NCBI GenBank assembly: GCA_029237695.1
Contig: CM055265.1
Span: 81,586,447-81,650,446 of the forward strand
Length of the DNA stretch: 64,000 nucleotides
Direction of reading: 5' to 3'
Source of the DNA: Conchocele bisecta
Taxonomy: Eukaryota > Mollusca > Bivalvia > Lucinida > Thyasiridae
The position numbers were made by a program, and so were the translations under genes. This document shows positions 11,209-23,518 of this stretch, piece by piece. Position 1 is the stretch's first letter. Each line of letters opens with the position of its first letter. The notes under the pieces are model-generated. The model saw nothing but the letters and a program-made list of their open reading frames with translations, made no database searches and was not told the origin of the DNA.

Positions 11209-13803
11209 AGACAGTGCTCGATATGGGCGCTCGCCAACTCGCCAATGCGAGTGAATTTCATCTTGGGCGAGCAGATTTTACCCGTCGCGTACTTGGCGCT
11301 CGCCCAAATATTTTCTTTTGGTGACCACACATATTTTGGAAGATGTTCGTCTTTCGTACCAAAGTCGCAAACATTTGCTGTTTCTGACGATTGTAAACAA
11401 CTCCTGGGTTATTTGTAATAAAAACAATTCTGACCTTTGTCAAACACGCATGTTTACGTTGCTGATTGGGTAGGCATAGATACTCTTGACTGCGTAAATT
11501 ATCCAATGAAAATGGCGGATGTTACCCGGTGTTCGAAATAGCACCTTGCTTATTTCGTCCTCATTTGTTTTCGGACCCAATCTCTGCATTCAATTTAATT
11601 TCTATAAAAACAACTTGTCGCATATGTTAATTAAGCGCAGAAATGCATTGAATGTAGCTGCATAACAATACTGATTACCTTTCAAATTATCAAGAAGAAG
11701 GGTAAATGGGCGAAGTAAGAAGTTGTCTATTTTTTTTATTATAAGTGGAACACGTTAAATTACGAAGCCAGAATAGTTGCTCATAAGGTTGTTTTCTCCA
11801 TGACATAATATCACAGGGTGCAATGTACACATCCGAGGTATGCCGATTGAACCAGGAACTGATCGATTGTTTTCGCACTTTCGGTTTCACTTTGGTTTTG
11901 AAACCTAGTGCGACCAACTGTCCCGAATTTTCCCGTACTAATTGAAGATGCCCGCCAGCCCTGAATAATACCGGTGTAACGGGAATTCAGTGGACCGGGA
12001 TATGAGTGGACGGAAGCAGTTCTGAGCATGCGCGCACGAATTGAGGCGGGTCAATGTTACTAGGCATACGGGGATCGTCTCAAAATGCTTAATATTGCAT
12101 GGAATTGAATCAGAACGCTATTTTGCAGAATTAAAATGTCGGTGATCGTTGATTACCACGAAAGACACTGGTAAATAGATACACACCTGTGAATAAATAC
12201 ACGCGCCGGGAAATAAGTACACATACCGGGAAATAAGTAGACCGGAAAATGAGTAGACACGCCGGGAAATAAGTGGACACACCGGGAAATGAGTGGAGGA
12301 CACACTGGGAAATGAGTGGACATACTGGGTAATGAATATACATCCGGGAAATGAGTAGACAGGCCGGGAAATGAGTGGACACACCGGGAAATGAGCGGAC
12401 ACAGCTGGATATAAGTAGACACACCGTGAAATCAGTGGACACAGTGGACACAGTGGGAAATGAGTGGACGCACCAGTAACTTAGTAGACACACCGGAAAA
12501 TGAGTAGACACGACGGGAAATGAGTGCAGAGACCAGGAAATGAGTGGACACACCGGGAAATGAGTGGACACAGCTGGATATAAGTAGACACACCGGGAAA
12601 TCAGTGGACACAGCGGGAACAGAGTAGATACGTAGACACACCTGGAAATGAGTGGACACCGGGAAATGAGTGGACACACCGGGAAATGAGTGGACATACT
12701 GGGTAATGAATATACTCCCCGAGAATATACTCCCGCTGTGTCCACTGATTTCCCGCTGTGTCCACTGATTTCCCGGTCTGTCTACTTATATCCAGCCGTG
12801 TCCGCTCATTTCCCGGTGTGTCCACTCATTTCCCGGGTGTATACTCATTACCCAGTATGTCCACTCATTTCCCAGTGTGTCCACTCATTTCCCGGTGTGT
12901 CCACTTATTTCCCGGCGTGTCTACTCATTTTCCGGTCTACTTATTTCCCGGTATGTGTACTTATTTCCCGGCGTATGTATTTATTCACAGGTGTGTATCT
13001 ATTTACCAACTGTGTCTTTCGTGGTAATCAACGATCACCGACATTTTAGTTCTGCAAAATAGCGTTCTGATTCCATTCCATGAAATATATTGCATTTTGA
13101 GACGATCCTCGTATGCCTAGTAACATCGACCCGCCTCAATTCGTGCGCGCATGCTCAGAACTGCTTCCGTCCACTCATATCCCGGTCCACTGAATTCCCG
13201 TTACACCGGGTTGGGGGGGGGGGGGGGGGGAGGGAGGAGAGAGGTAATTTTCTAGAATTATTTAGAATGAAAATACTATAGTGTGTTTGTTGGCTTATTG
13301 TGGGTAGTGTCTTTTGGGGCTTTCGTTGTATTTTTACTTTTTCGTTTTCTTGTAGTGTTTATTGCGTTCTCTTGGGGATCGTACACCGCTGGTCGTGGAG
13401 TGTGTGTTTGCACGCGTTTGAAGGCTCTGCGACCACCGCTATACGCGTACCATGTATTTGACGACGAGGTGGAGGAGGAGGAAGAGAAGACGGAGGAGGA
13501 CATTACTATCAGTGATGAGGAGGAGGGGGATGATGAACATCTGACATGTATAGATGGTTATGGAGGAAAATGGATTATTATAAATATAAAACATATTAAA
13601 TTGTACATTTAATTTTGTGTCACTCGTCCATCTCTGCCAGTGTAGATATGCCCCTAATCGCATATTTCACTAAATTCATACTTTGTTTGGGCTACCAAAT
13701 TTTCATTTGGGCTAGTGAAATATGGGATTCTAAAAATTTTACTAGCCCAAATATTTTTATTTGGGCTACCATGCCGATTCGGCGTGTGTCAAGCACTGAG
13801 ACA
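11209..13803 (+). mobile_element. CAG-ended TIR transposon E2, TSD AGACA
   Basis: It starts CAGTGCTCGATATGGGCG (11212) and ends TGTCAAGCACTG (13798). Read inward, the right end CAGTGCTTGACACACGCC matches the left terminus. AGACA at 13799-13803 has a partner at 11209-11213 if one CA of an expected CACA has slipped out. The terminal about 390 bp match, inverted, the right end of E4 (60480-60876), and 13240-13798 match E4's left end. E2 carries a foldback element (11971-13209) and keeps only the last codons of the small ORF found complete in E4. No transposase. Confidence 0.65.
11971..13209. mobile_element. Foldback element with about 500-bp inverted arms of 21-bp repeats
   Basis: The outer ends CCGGTGTAACGGGAATTCAG (11971) and its complement (ending 13209) begin two arms that are near-complements over their whole length. 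The outer 190 bp of each arm are unique (AAAATGTCGGTGATCGTTGA). The inner part is an array of about 21-bp units such as CCGGGAAATGAGTGGACACA, left arm 12185-12725 and right arm 12736-13000. The 204- and 119-residue ORFs here are by-products of the repeats. No clear target duplication. Such arms would extrude as a large cruciform. Confidence 0.75.
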
Positions 13804-15457
13804 CCCCAAGACTCAACGTTAACTTTTTTTTCCACTAGACCAGTCGGTCTAGTACATTTAGAAACTACTAGCCCTGACCTAATTTGTACTAGCCCTGACC
13901 TAATGAAGCGTAACTTGCATTAATTTATCAAAGTTTTTATTAAGTTATTATCAACTAACGTTCCATTGTACTTGTAGGAACTAGAACTCGATTGTACTGA
14001 TTGTTTGCTACTACATGCATATAAAGCAGATGTCAATGATAATCAATTATGAAATATTGAAGCGGCCAGTTTTGTTTAAAGTGGGGCCAGTTGACCCACC
14101 TCATACACAAAGTCGGGGACATTTGAAAAACGTATAGGCCATTGTAAATGACAAGAGAAAATATAATTAATGGAACTAACCATCACAATTTCACGAAACA
14201 CAGTAACGGTAAGTCATGTTCAAATCGGCTAACATAGTGATTGTGATGATACAGGTATGTGTTTGAATGTAATTAGTGTGTCCAACTACTGGTTATGTCG
14301 ACTACTGGTTATGTAACAATGTAATTTACTAGTTGCATCATTGGAAGGTTTAACGTTTAAGAAACCAGTTGTTTACTTCTGAAAGAGTAATAATAAGCTT
14401 ATAACTACACAAATTAATCATGGAAGTGTCTGTAATGCAGCTAATATTCACATCATTACTGAAAACAAGCCAAAAATTGGTGACGATTAAATTCATCTTA
14501 TCCAAGGTGTCAGATCAATGAATAATGATCCATTAAATGGCAAATTCTAATGTCCGCTGATTCTGCCTCCCAGCCCAACAAAACGAGAACTTTAAGTGAC
14601 TTACAATATTCCATATCAGTTGAACTCATTTTCAATATGCTCATATCAGGGCACAACATTTATTAGCGATGTGGATGTTAGTAAAAGCACGTGCTCAGCA
14701 GCACATTTGATCCACTGTGTGTAATTGCTGAGTCACTGGCCGATTACATGATCGGCTCAATGAGAATTGCATGATCAATACGTACGGTACGCTCTGTTTG
14801 CGTATATTTCTGACAGCTTCCAATCAAAAATTGCTATTTGGCGAATGAAGCACCATCAGCCAATCATAGATCGTTCTACTTCTCATGTAAATTAGCTTTA
14901 CTCCGGACTTGTTTGTTATGATTTATTTTGGTTCTTTTATCGGGATCCAGTCAAAATTACATCAGAATATAATAATGCCGTGCGGTATTGAGCTTTGCAT
15001 TGTTGATGCTATATGTAAACTGTCCAGCCAAAAAAACTGAACGAACTAGAGACGTACATCAGTGCACACAAACATTTAAATTCCCTCATTAAATTATCAT
15101 ATTCGATGGTAGCATTGATTCCACTGTTTAAAATGGGTACGTTTTAGTTTGGGTACGAATTACAGAGGCCTACTACAAATATCATACCCAAAGCCTAGGC
15201 AAACAAGTCCGCCTGGAGTTGTAAATAAACTATTTTCGAACTGTTCATCAGCGATCTTTCTTGGAAGTTTTGTTTGTTATTACCAGAAAAATAAAAGGTG
15301 AACTAATACTGTGTTATTTTTGGCAGAGACTTTGGTCAAATTGGAACACGACCAGTCGGGCTACCGACAATGGTATTCCGGGAAAATTGACACGACCGGA
15401 CCAAATTTTTACTAGACTCGGTCGGTCGGACGTGCCTTAGTGTTGAGCCCTGCACCC
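13802..15457. mobile_element. CAG-type TIR transposon E3, TSD CACCC
   Basis: The element is 13807-15452 (1,646 bp). Its left end is CAAGACTCAACGTTAAC and its right end, read inward, CAGGGCTCAACACTAAGG. The duplication CACCC is at 13802-13806 and 15453-15457. Subterminal CCACTAGACCAGTCGGTCTAG at the left and a GACTCGGTCGGTCGGAC stretch at the right are also partly complementary. Its left duplication overlaps the right duplication of E2, so the two insertions abut. No transposase-like ORF is seen. Confidence 0.7.
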
Positions 15458-15660
15458 AACTACGCAGAGCTCCAAATTATATGGATACAAATGGTGTCGG
15501 GTCGTTTCGTCCCGGGCCGTTTCGAGTCGGGTCGTTTCGCACCAGAGCAAAAAGGAGGCATATGTTTGGTAACACAATTTCATGTCACAATGAATAATCT
15601 GTTCAAAACAACCCAGTCTCGCATGCGTTTTTTATCAATAAAATTATGTAATATATGACC
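15458..15660. other. Unassigned, with GTCGGGTCGTTTCG repeats
   Basis: Three close copies of the GGGTCGTTTCG motif (15497-15540) face a loosely complementary GGGCGAAACGAACC at 15680-15693. No family was recognised. Confidence 0.3.
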
Positions 15661-15676
15661 GGGGTGCGAACGGGAT

Positions 15677-15871
15677 TCAGGGCGAAACGAACCGGGACCG
15701 ATACAAATCATGATCGCTGTCAATATTATCGGCAACATATTGTGGGTAGGTATCGCAATCTAATTCAACTACATCAGCTTCAAACCCTTCGAATTCCGAT
15801 AAATCGGCATCAGAATCGGAGTTGCCAAACACATCATTATGATTGTCCGCCAAGTTTAGTAAATTACTCAT
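15677..15871 (-). CDS. Short acidic ORF, unrecognised
   Basis: A complete ATG-to-stop ORF of 64 codons. The product is acidic and Asp/Ser-rich (SDSDADLSEFEGFEAD near residues 18-33), with no membrane segment or known motif that I recognise. Acidic N-termini like this occur on some transposase-derived proteins, so it could be the first exon or remnant of one, but nothing nearby supports that. It may also be chance. Expression is unknown. Confidence 0.25.
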   Translation of the reverse strand: MSNLLNLADNHNDVFGNSDSDADLSEFEGFEADVVELDCDTYPQYVADNIDSDHDLYRSRFVSP

Positions 15872-18258
15872 AGTATTTCGTATTTACCATCCAATCAGTG
15901 CGCAGAATTGTAGCTACGCATGCACACAACACAGTTCCTGAAGTTAAAACGAGACTGCTGTAGTCCTACCAGGGAAACCGCGATTCCCAGCGCACCTGTC
16001 GGAAACCAGTATACTTGCGTCCCGTACCAGAACGGACCAAGCGACTACTACTCCGATCTTTCAGATATTCCCACATATTTGTTATTTCATGACAAAAAGC
16101 TATGTTTCATGCCGAACAAGGTATTTATGTACGTTGGAAATGTCTACTAACAAATGTAGTTCGCATTCAGAAAAAAAATCGACCTAGATTGAAAGTTGGA
16201 ATCCCAAAATGCAGTAGCAATGCTACTGTATTTTTTGCATAATGGAATTTTCTGAAGTAAAATACTATGCTGAATAGCTTACAGTAATGTAGCCCCCCAT
16301 GGTGTTGATTGCCTACGTACTTACTGGACTTGAATGTCACAGCACGCGTACAGAATATACAATACAGCTAGCGGATACACAAGTAATTCTACCAACACAA
16401 ATCATCACTTCTCATTGATTAATATTTCTGTTTCACGTTAACTTGTCCAACTTTTACACCGATTTAAACACCCTAAAACTCTTATTTTTTGGCATAAAAT
16501 CATTTTTCAGCAAAATTTAGCAATGAGCCATCTTTTTATTTTTTTAAATTCGGTCCTATAATGAAGTAATAGCCATAAATCAAGAATTGAATGCAGGGTT
16601 GCAATGTTAAAATGTCACGTGCGATCAGATTTTCAACATTTTTCTAGCATCGAACTGCTTGCTGGATTTCATCATTAAAAACAAGACACTAACCTTGTAT
16701 TTATGAGAGCAAATCTTGCCAGGTTGAAAAATAAAGGAATCGAGCCTCCATTTCTCGGTGTTCGTACAAGAATTACAGAAGAAAATGCCGAGAATTTGGT
16801 CAAAATACAACATGATGTCCTCATCATCTGCTACAGCTTTCGTATCTATTGACAACGCCAAGCTGAGGTTGGCACGCTGTTCCTACCACGCAAAATTAAT
16901 TGCACATATCCTCGCACATCGACACCGGTGTAAATCTACATTCTCTAATGGTATGACTTGGGAACGCCATATATAGTCACTTCCTGTGAGCCAGTTTCTT
17001 TGCCGGACGAATTTCCGGCGGACAACTTGTTTTACTAAATGCTGATTGGTTGGTGAAGGTCACGAGTTTAATCGAATCAAGTTCGTTAGCATTCACAATT
17101 TACAAATCTGCCAACATTTTACCAAAACTTACAACATTCTTATTTTGGTGCGATCTGGCGGGAATTTTTTTACGACTATGCATGCCTCTATTAATTATTC
17201 ATGACCTTATATCAGCCAATGAAATTTGCGTTTATAAGTGCTAGAAGGTTAAATGACAACACTAACGGAATTTCTGCTGGGGTTATTCCTTTCCGGTTTT
17301 CTGCGCAGCGCCACCTGGTGAACGTAGCATTGCTAAGTGCAGACCATTACAAATCGTGATACATCACCTCCAATTGGTTCATAAATTCAATTTTTTGTTC
17401 ACGTAATGAGACGGATTAATTTAATAATTCGTTCTTGGTGCCGATTTGTTTTATTTAAATGTTTCTAATTAGTAATGAAATAGAAAATCGTTCGAAAATA
17501 TTCGGAGTTCAACTTACGTTCACTGTCGTCTGCCGGAAGACTATCACTCGGAACACCTCGAGGTTCTCCGGTCAAACAAATATTGGATTGTCTCCCGTTA
17601 TAAATTCAAAATTCAGCGGTGATTGGTCCATACTTCATCACGAACGCGTCCATAACTTTGGTCAAAACGTTGTGGGGCTGTTCCTACGTAATAACTATCA
17701 GAAAACCCCGGAGAGTCGATTTAGACCAAATTCCGCAGGGCACTTGTGAAAAAGACCCCACAATGATCAGATGGACAGTCAATCTACCCCACAATGTAGC
17801 TCTCCTAAGAGCGGACGTACGAGACGTATCCTGGACTGCTCATAATTCGAGACTCTAACGATATTAAACAACATACGTAAATAAATAATAGAGTATAAAC
17901 CTTTTTTATTAGCTACATGCAAATATATTCCAATTATCTGTATGTATATTGCGTTTACTGGCTTCAAAAGCACGGAGAAATGCAATTGTTTACTTTCAAA
18001 ACACGCTCGTCTACTAATGGCAGCCTCCAGCGTACCGTGAAAGGTCGCGACCTCTGACCCTATGACGTCATAAGCTCTTCCAGTGCAGGTGACTGGTTGG
18101 AAAACACCACAAATTGTGTCCATTATGTACCATTGCGTTCAGGGGTCACAATACATATTGTTTCCAACTTAAATGATTAGACAAACGATTGCCAAGTTGG
18201 AAAATGTAATTTGTTAGATTAAACAAATTAAACAATATGAAGTTTCAACTTGTTGGTT
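15872..18258. other. No confident gene; possible single-copy DNA
   Basis: I recognise no repeat family and no confident coding sequence here. A minus-strand stretch at 16694-16862 is open and bounded by AG and GTTAGT splice-like signals (see findings). Otherwise the ORFs are short and lack known motifs. Confidence 0.35.
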
Positions 18259-18975
18259 TTAAAGGTACATGCCCACGCAGTAGGCACAAAATGTTCTTTA
18301 TAGGAATTAAATAAGTGTATAATTATGTCACTATTCCACCAGTTCTGAATATTACGAGTGCCCGCTATACAAATATAATCATTTATTAATTATCAATTTA
18401 CTGTTAGCGACGCGCGGCGGTAACAGTCTATTTTGATAATGTGCGGGGACGACGACTTTCACATCACGGCTTGCGGTGCGCATGCGCAGTATACTACGCG
18501 CGCCAGTAGGCTGCCCAATATGTAAACAAGAATATCAATGCAACATGTCGAAATGTCTAGGACGGAAATTGTATGAAACGGCGTCGGCCAAAAAAAGGCA
18601 AAATGTCTGAGGGACAGGCAGTACAGAGAGAGAGTGATTAATATTGGCGACCAGATCACCAAATGGAAAGAGTTACGTGGAGATTTAGATTTCGACTCGA
18701 ATAGAGATTTTTCTTCTCAACTTCCGATACTTCACTGCGCATGTCAAAGATTTGATATGATTGACCGTGTCACGTGACGCGTGTTGGTAAAAATAGTACG
18801 AGGTCGGAAAATACCCTTTCTGGTCGCGGCATATAAAATGCGATTTAACACCAATTAACACGCGCCGTAATTAAACATAACTCGTTAGTGGGTAGACAAA
18901 TGGCTCATATAAGGCATGACAGAAAATGAAAAGTAGTAGTACAGTGTAACCTGCTGCGTGGGCATGTACCTTTAA
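18259..18975 (-). mobile_element. TTAA-flanked MITE, copy 2 (inverted)
   Basis: The body 18263-18971 (709 bp) lies between TTAA at 18259-18262 and 18972-18975. It has the same 22-bp AGGTACATGCCCACGCAG inverted ends as the copy at 1150 and is in the opposite orientation. Interior sequence is alignable end to end by eye, with small substitutions and indels, which indicates moderate age. Non-autonomous. Confidence 0.8.
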
Positions 18976-19912
18976 TACTTTTTTAAAGTGGTAATGTCTA
19001 TTTTTGGAGTAAGACATTTCAATCCCTTCTGCATGTGGTACTCGTCCACAATGGGAATAACAAAAACAGAGACCAGATTGCATATAAATTATCTGCTGAT
19101 AAATGGAGGTATTGGACTGATGTGGACGAACTTAAGTGACAATTTAAAAGAAAATATGATAAGGTGGTGACTAAATGAAAATCCATATTCCTACATTATT
19201 AGTGCCTTTCTACCTACAAATATTACGTGACCTCCATTGATAAACATGTAAACAGCATACGGGTTCAAGCGAACACATTTATGTGTAAGTTTTCCTATCG
19301 AAATCTGGATTTTAATGGAGTGGGTTAATGGGATTAGTGGAAAACACAACATTTAGGTGCGTTGTGTATGGAAGGTAATATCCGCCATAATTCTATGTGA
19401 CTTGATGCTTGCGGGCTGATGACATTACAACTTTACTTATATGCATGATATTCCATTCGTCATTTGTATTTATTACATTTTAAATCTGCTTGTTGCAATT
19501 GTATTTGTCTTTCTTACATGTCCATTCTGCTGATTGCTTTGTTAATTCGTCTTATTTACATTACAATTATTGATACGTCCTTATTCGTGTCCCCGTTTTA
19601 TTGCACTAAGCATTTGCAATAGAAAGTAAGAACAAGCACTCAGCACTTTGAATAAGGCCGAAAGCAGTAAGGACAAAGCCGAAGGAAGTTAGCATCAAGC
19701 TACAGTCCGAAAGCGGAAGGCCACAAGCAGAAAGCATCAAGCTACAAGCAATATATGGGTTAGTAGTGCGTTATTATGACGTCAGATGGCACTGCTGTCC
19801 GCTCAAGTAATTCTCCCTCTAATAAATTATAGTCCGACATCTGATTGGCTGTTCAAGTCACACCTCCAATGCCGGTGTTGATGTAAGATTTCACCCACAA
19901 ATTATCACAGCA
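18976..19912. other. No recognisable gene; short AAGC-rich repeats near 19630-19750
   Basis: The interval 19630-19750 contains irregular repeats of GAAAGCATCAAGCTAC and related AAGC words that resemble the AAGCATCAAGCCACATA units at 26120-26390. No ORF of interest was recognised. Confidence 0.35.
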
Positions 19913-21220
19913 TAGGTTAGAAGACACCAAATAGTTTTACTATATACTTTAACCGAATCCCATCCAATAAGGCCAGTCTCTCCAACTTTCACTATTCGTA
20001 TGGATGTTGTGGGACCTACTTGTACATGACCTGCAGCCGGTCTGTACTGGTTCTGCATGAATTAAATAGGTTCACTTATTCCTAAGAAAGAAAAATCCTC
20101 AAGTGAAACTGGGTAGTAATGGATCAAGATTTGCAAGCAAACTGTGTCAGTGACCTCAAAACATCCGCACGATTTTGTTCATACTGGACTACTATTACCC
20201 CCTTGACAATTTCGCACAATTTATTATTCTCTAATCTATATTAACTAAATTGTATACGTATGTATGGTGTTTGACTTACTAATGTGTTTTATACATACAC
20301 GTATCCTCATAACTAAATTACATATGTACGTAATTGAAAACAACCACATTTTTATAGTAAGTTACACATATGGTAACCACACATTACCACACATTTTGCT
20401 ATTCTCTGCTACTTTCATTTTTCTTATGTATGTTGTGGGACCTATTTTCCAATAATCTGCACTTATTCTGCTCTGGATCTTGACTAATTAAAATATAGAT
20501 TTTTGAAGCTGGGGTCCTATTTAGTAGGTACAACTTTTTCTTTATGGAAATTAAATAAGTGTATAATTGCAACTATCCCACCACTTTTAAAAATTACGAG
20601 TGCCAGCTACACATATATATACTTATTTAGTAATCTTTAATGTACTCGTAGAGACTCGTGGTGGTGTCAAGCTAGTTCCATATGCAAATGATGCAGTATT
20701 TTTAAATTATTTATATCGACTAAACACTGAATAAATATTTTTATCGACATATCATAAAGTATGATATTGCACATCAAAAAATAAATAAATGGAATAAATA
20801 GTTGCTTCCGTTATCATGTTAAGGAAACACGGTTAACGCCCCTGATATCAAACTGGCATTTTGCGTTTGATATAAAAAGTATAATAATTGTCAATTAGTA
20901 CGTCTGGTAATGGTAAATCAACGTTCATTTTGCCAGAAAAATGTCAGATTGAAAGAATAAAGAAAAACAGGTCTCCTTATATTATAACCGGGCATGAAGC
21001 ACTCTAGGTTTAAGGTTAGAGAAATTGACACCAGTTTCAGCATATGAAGCATTTAAAAGAAAACACTGAGCCTGTTGGTCACGAGATGTAAACAGAGTTT
21101 CCGTGGCCAAATAATGTAAACAATATTGGGGGACATGCATGGGCGGATTCAGGGAGGGGGGTGGGGAGAGATTTTTTACAAGTTACAAGGCACATTTCTA
21201 TGTTCGCGTTGTGAATTTAT

Positions 21221-21338
21221 TGTTTGTTTGTTTTTGTTTGTTTGTTTGTTTGTTTGTTTGTTTGTTTGTTTGTTTGTTTGTTTGTTTGTTTGTTTGTTTG
21301 TTTGTTTGTTGGTTTGTTTGTTGGTTTGTTTGTTTATT
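21221..21338. repeat. (TTTG)n microsatellite
   Basis: About 28 consecutive TTTG/GTTT units with a few GGTTTG variants. It adjoins the head of a SINE-like repeat copy, as the (GTGA)n run does at 533. Long ORFs on both strands here are artefacts of the 4-base period. Confidence 0.95.
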
Positions 21339-21720
21339 AGTGTTTGACGGCCTATCAACAGCTAAGGTCATGTAAGGCCGGGCAAACGGGTTCGATCCCA
21401 TTTTAACCTGCTACATTGGGGGGGAAATCCCAAAATCAGAACGGAATATTTACATCGGGAACAAATATATTCAGCCCTGAAATTATAATATCCTGACCTG
21501 GTGCCAGGTCCATACTACACCAAGTCACGTGGCCCCTTCCCCTAAAATAGGATTACGAATATCGTAATACTCACATAAGGGGTATAACCAGATTCAACTG
21601 TCGCATACAAAATGCAAAAAGACGTATGTGAGGGCCAAACCAGGTCTCCAGTCAGGATTCCGGTAAGGATGAACCCCGATCGTTAAATTACCCATCGCGT
21701 GCTCCCACCTGCCACCCACG
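21339..21720. mobile_element. SINE-like repeat copy 2
   Basis: This copy shares TGGTGCCAGGTCCATACTAC and GAGGGCCAAACCAGGTCT with 48010-48440 (inverted) and, more distantly, with 533-990. It starts with ACGGCCTATCAACAGCTAAGG and includes GGTTCGATCCC, a perfect box B. No box A was found at the usual spacing, so a tRNA origin is only suggested. Confidence 0.5.
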
Positions 21721-21751
21721 AATTTATTATTTATTGGGGGTGCAGCCGCGG

Positions 21752-21753
<2 letters not shown>

Positions 21754-21802
<49 letters not shown>
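21754..21802. repeat. (CAG)n microsatellite, about 16 units
   Basis: An uninterrupted CAG run. It gives poly-Gln, poly-Ala, poly-Ser or poly-Cys in different frames but is not part of any recognisable gene. Confidence 0.95.
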
Positions 21803-21804
<2 letters not shown>

Positions 21805-22328
21805 CTGACAGCATCCACAACAACAACCTGAACTACAATCCTACGCTCGTTCGATAATATAGTCAAGTATTGCAAAATAGTTACCCGCCCCCTCCCCTCC
21901 CCCCTAACCCGAAATCCTGGATCCGCGCCTGACATGACGAGGTTGGTCTCACAACATCCATATGAATAGTGAAAGTAGGAAAGACTGGATGGGATTCGGT
22001 TAAATTATACAGTAACACTATTTGGTGTCTTTTAACCTAAACATGGCGCAACAGAAAAGGTGGCATCAATCTACATCAACACCGTTAGGGACATGGAACC
22101 AATTTAGAGAACAACGCATTGTAGGACAGGTATCAGCATATTAAATACTTTTAGGGAGAACTATTTTAAGTTTTAGCAGCGCACCTGGCGTCATAATGGT
22201 TGTTCCCAAATTACTGTTGCAATTGTTGTTGTCAAGGGGCGTGGCTTAGCGAGCATAGCAAAACAGCGAAGCAATAATCAATAATGTACGGTGGCATAGA
22301 GGTGACATTTCCAACATATATTTTATCT

Positions 22329-22581
22329 CGTGGCCACGACTTAGTAACTCGTGGCCACGACTTAGTATGTCGTGGCCACGACTTAGTAACTCGTGGCCAC
22401 GACTTAGTAACTCGTGGCCACGACTTAGTATGTCGTGGCCACGACTTAGTTATGTCGTGGCCACGACTTAATAACTCGTGGCCACGATCTTAGTATGTCG
22501 TGGCCACGACTTAGTAACTCGTGGCCACGACTTAGTATGTCGTGGCCACGACTTGAGCTATGTCGTGGCCACGACTTAGTA
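22329..22581. repeat. Palindromic about 20-bp satellite, left arm
   Basis: About 13 units of CGTGGCCACGACTTAGTA with AACT/TGTC alternation. Each unit contains the 10-bp palindrome CGTGGCCACG. The complementary array is at 25850-26058. Confidence 0.9.
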
Positions 22582-22824
22582 TTAGACCAATCAAAAGTTT
22601 CGCTCTATCGATGGCAAGGAAATATTCGTAAAATTGTCCCCCATTGTGTAATTAGCAAATCAGAATAGATCTTATATAATTGGCAGTTTTGGGTTGTAAT
22701 GACCGATGACAGAGAACGAACTTGTGTCAAGGTATTTCCATGAAGGACTTACGTATGAAATATCACTATTGTTTTAAGAGATTATCACAGAATCTCAATA
22801 AGTTTACGTCATTTACACCGAATA

Positions 22825-23014
22825 TTGAGATCTTTAATGTTGAGACGAAGAGTCTACAGTGATGCTCGGTCCGTCGTGGATTTTGTCGCCAACGCGATCG
22901 GACATTCTGGACGCATGCATGGGTATAGGATCATGCGACAGCGATGCCTGGCGAATGGTTTGAGAGTACGGACGCAAGATGTTGCCACCATTATCCGTTT
23001 ATACGAACCTACAG
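22825..23014 (+). pseudogene. Integrase-type (rve) transposase N-terminal exon
   Basis: Sixty-three codons open from an ATG, ending at ACAG|GTACGT, a strong splice donor. The segment SGRMHGYRIMRQRCL, followed by VRTQDVATIIRLYEPTG, has the GYR..(H/R)..C...G..V....V..(I/L)...(D/E)P.G pattern of the DNA-binding region preceding the rve catalytic core in many invertebrate IS3EU/ISXO-like proteins. No catalytic exon (DDE) follows within the element. Assigned from memory of the family pattern; a chance match is not excluded. Confidence 0.4.
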
Positions 23015-23518
23015 GTACGTTTCATGGTCCGTAAACATGTTTTCAGAAATTACACGTGTACCAATTTATGTAACTATTACACATGGAAAATGTATTTTGT
23101 ACACAATATTTACTAATATTTCATTACCGTTCACACTGTATAATACATATGTCAATATTAGGAGTCGTTCGGTACGTATACGTATTTTTAGACACACGTT
23201 ACAGGAGGCCGTTCGTCAAATTTCACGGTTTTGTATTGTTATGGGAAAAGTTGTGTTCAGTACGAATACTGTCTATATAGAATACTGTCTATATAGAATC
23301 GCATGGGTAAGTTTCGCCAATTTCATATCAGTACTTTTTGAGAAGTTTTTATGATTTCTTACAAAATGACGTGTTGCGTTATTTCCGCGAATGTATATGT
23401 TATGCGCCAAATTCAATAGCACATGACTGTCGACAGCATAACCAAAGTTCATAGACTCTGCCAAACATCAAATACACAGTAAAATTATTTAAATATAACG
23501 AACGTTAAATAATGTATA

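Larger units (their letters stand above)
19913..22050. repeat. Region between about 105-bp inverted repeats
   Basis: Bases 19913-20030 (AGAAGACACCAAATAGT, CCGAATCCCATCCA, CGTATGGATGTTGTGGGACC) recur as an imperfect inverted repeat at 21940-22050. Between them lie a piece related to 3600-3700 (20410-20505), the diverged TTAA-MITE end (20505-20640), a (TTTG)n run, a SINE-like repeat copy and a CAG run. The inverted repeats could be ends of a 2.1-kb element or two solo copies in opposite orientation. Confidence 0.45.

Noticed and set aside
12131..12745. 204-codon Ser/Pro/His-rich ORF
   Set aside because: It is the 21-bp repeat arm of a foldback element; its mirror arm gives equivalent ORFs on the other strand.
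13283..13612. 109-codon hydrophobic/acidic protein in E2
   Set aside because: The frame has no ATG and overlaps the dispersed 70-bp motif; kept only as an observation in the E4 entry.
21126..21401. Asn/Lys/Gln or Phe/Val/Cys repeat proteins
   Set aside because: Products of the (TTTG)n microsatellite in different frames.
22329..22581. CRISPR-like repeat/spacer look
   Set aside because: The units are contiguous 20-bp palindromic satellites with no unique spacers, in an animal genome, and form the arm of an inverted repeat.
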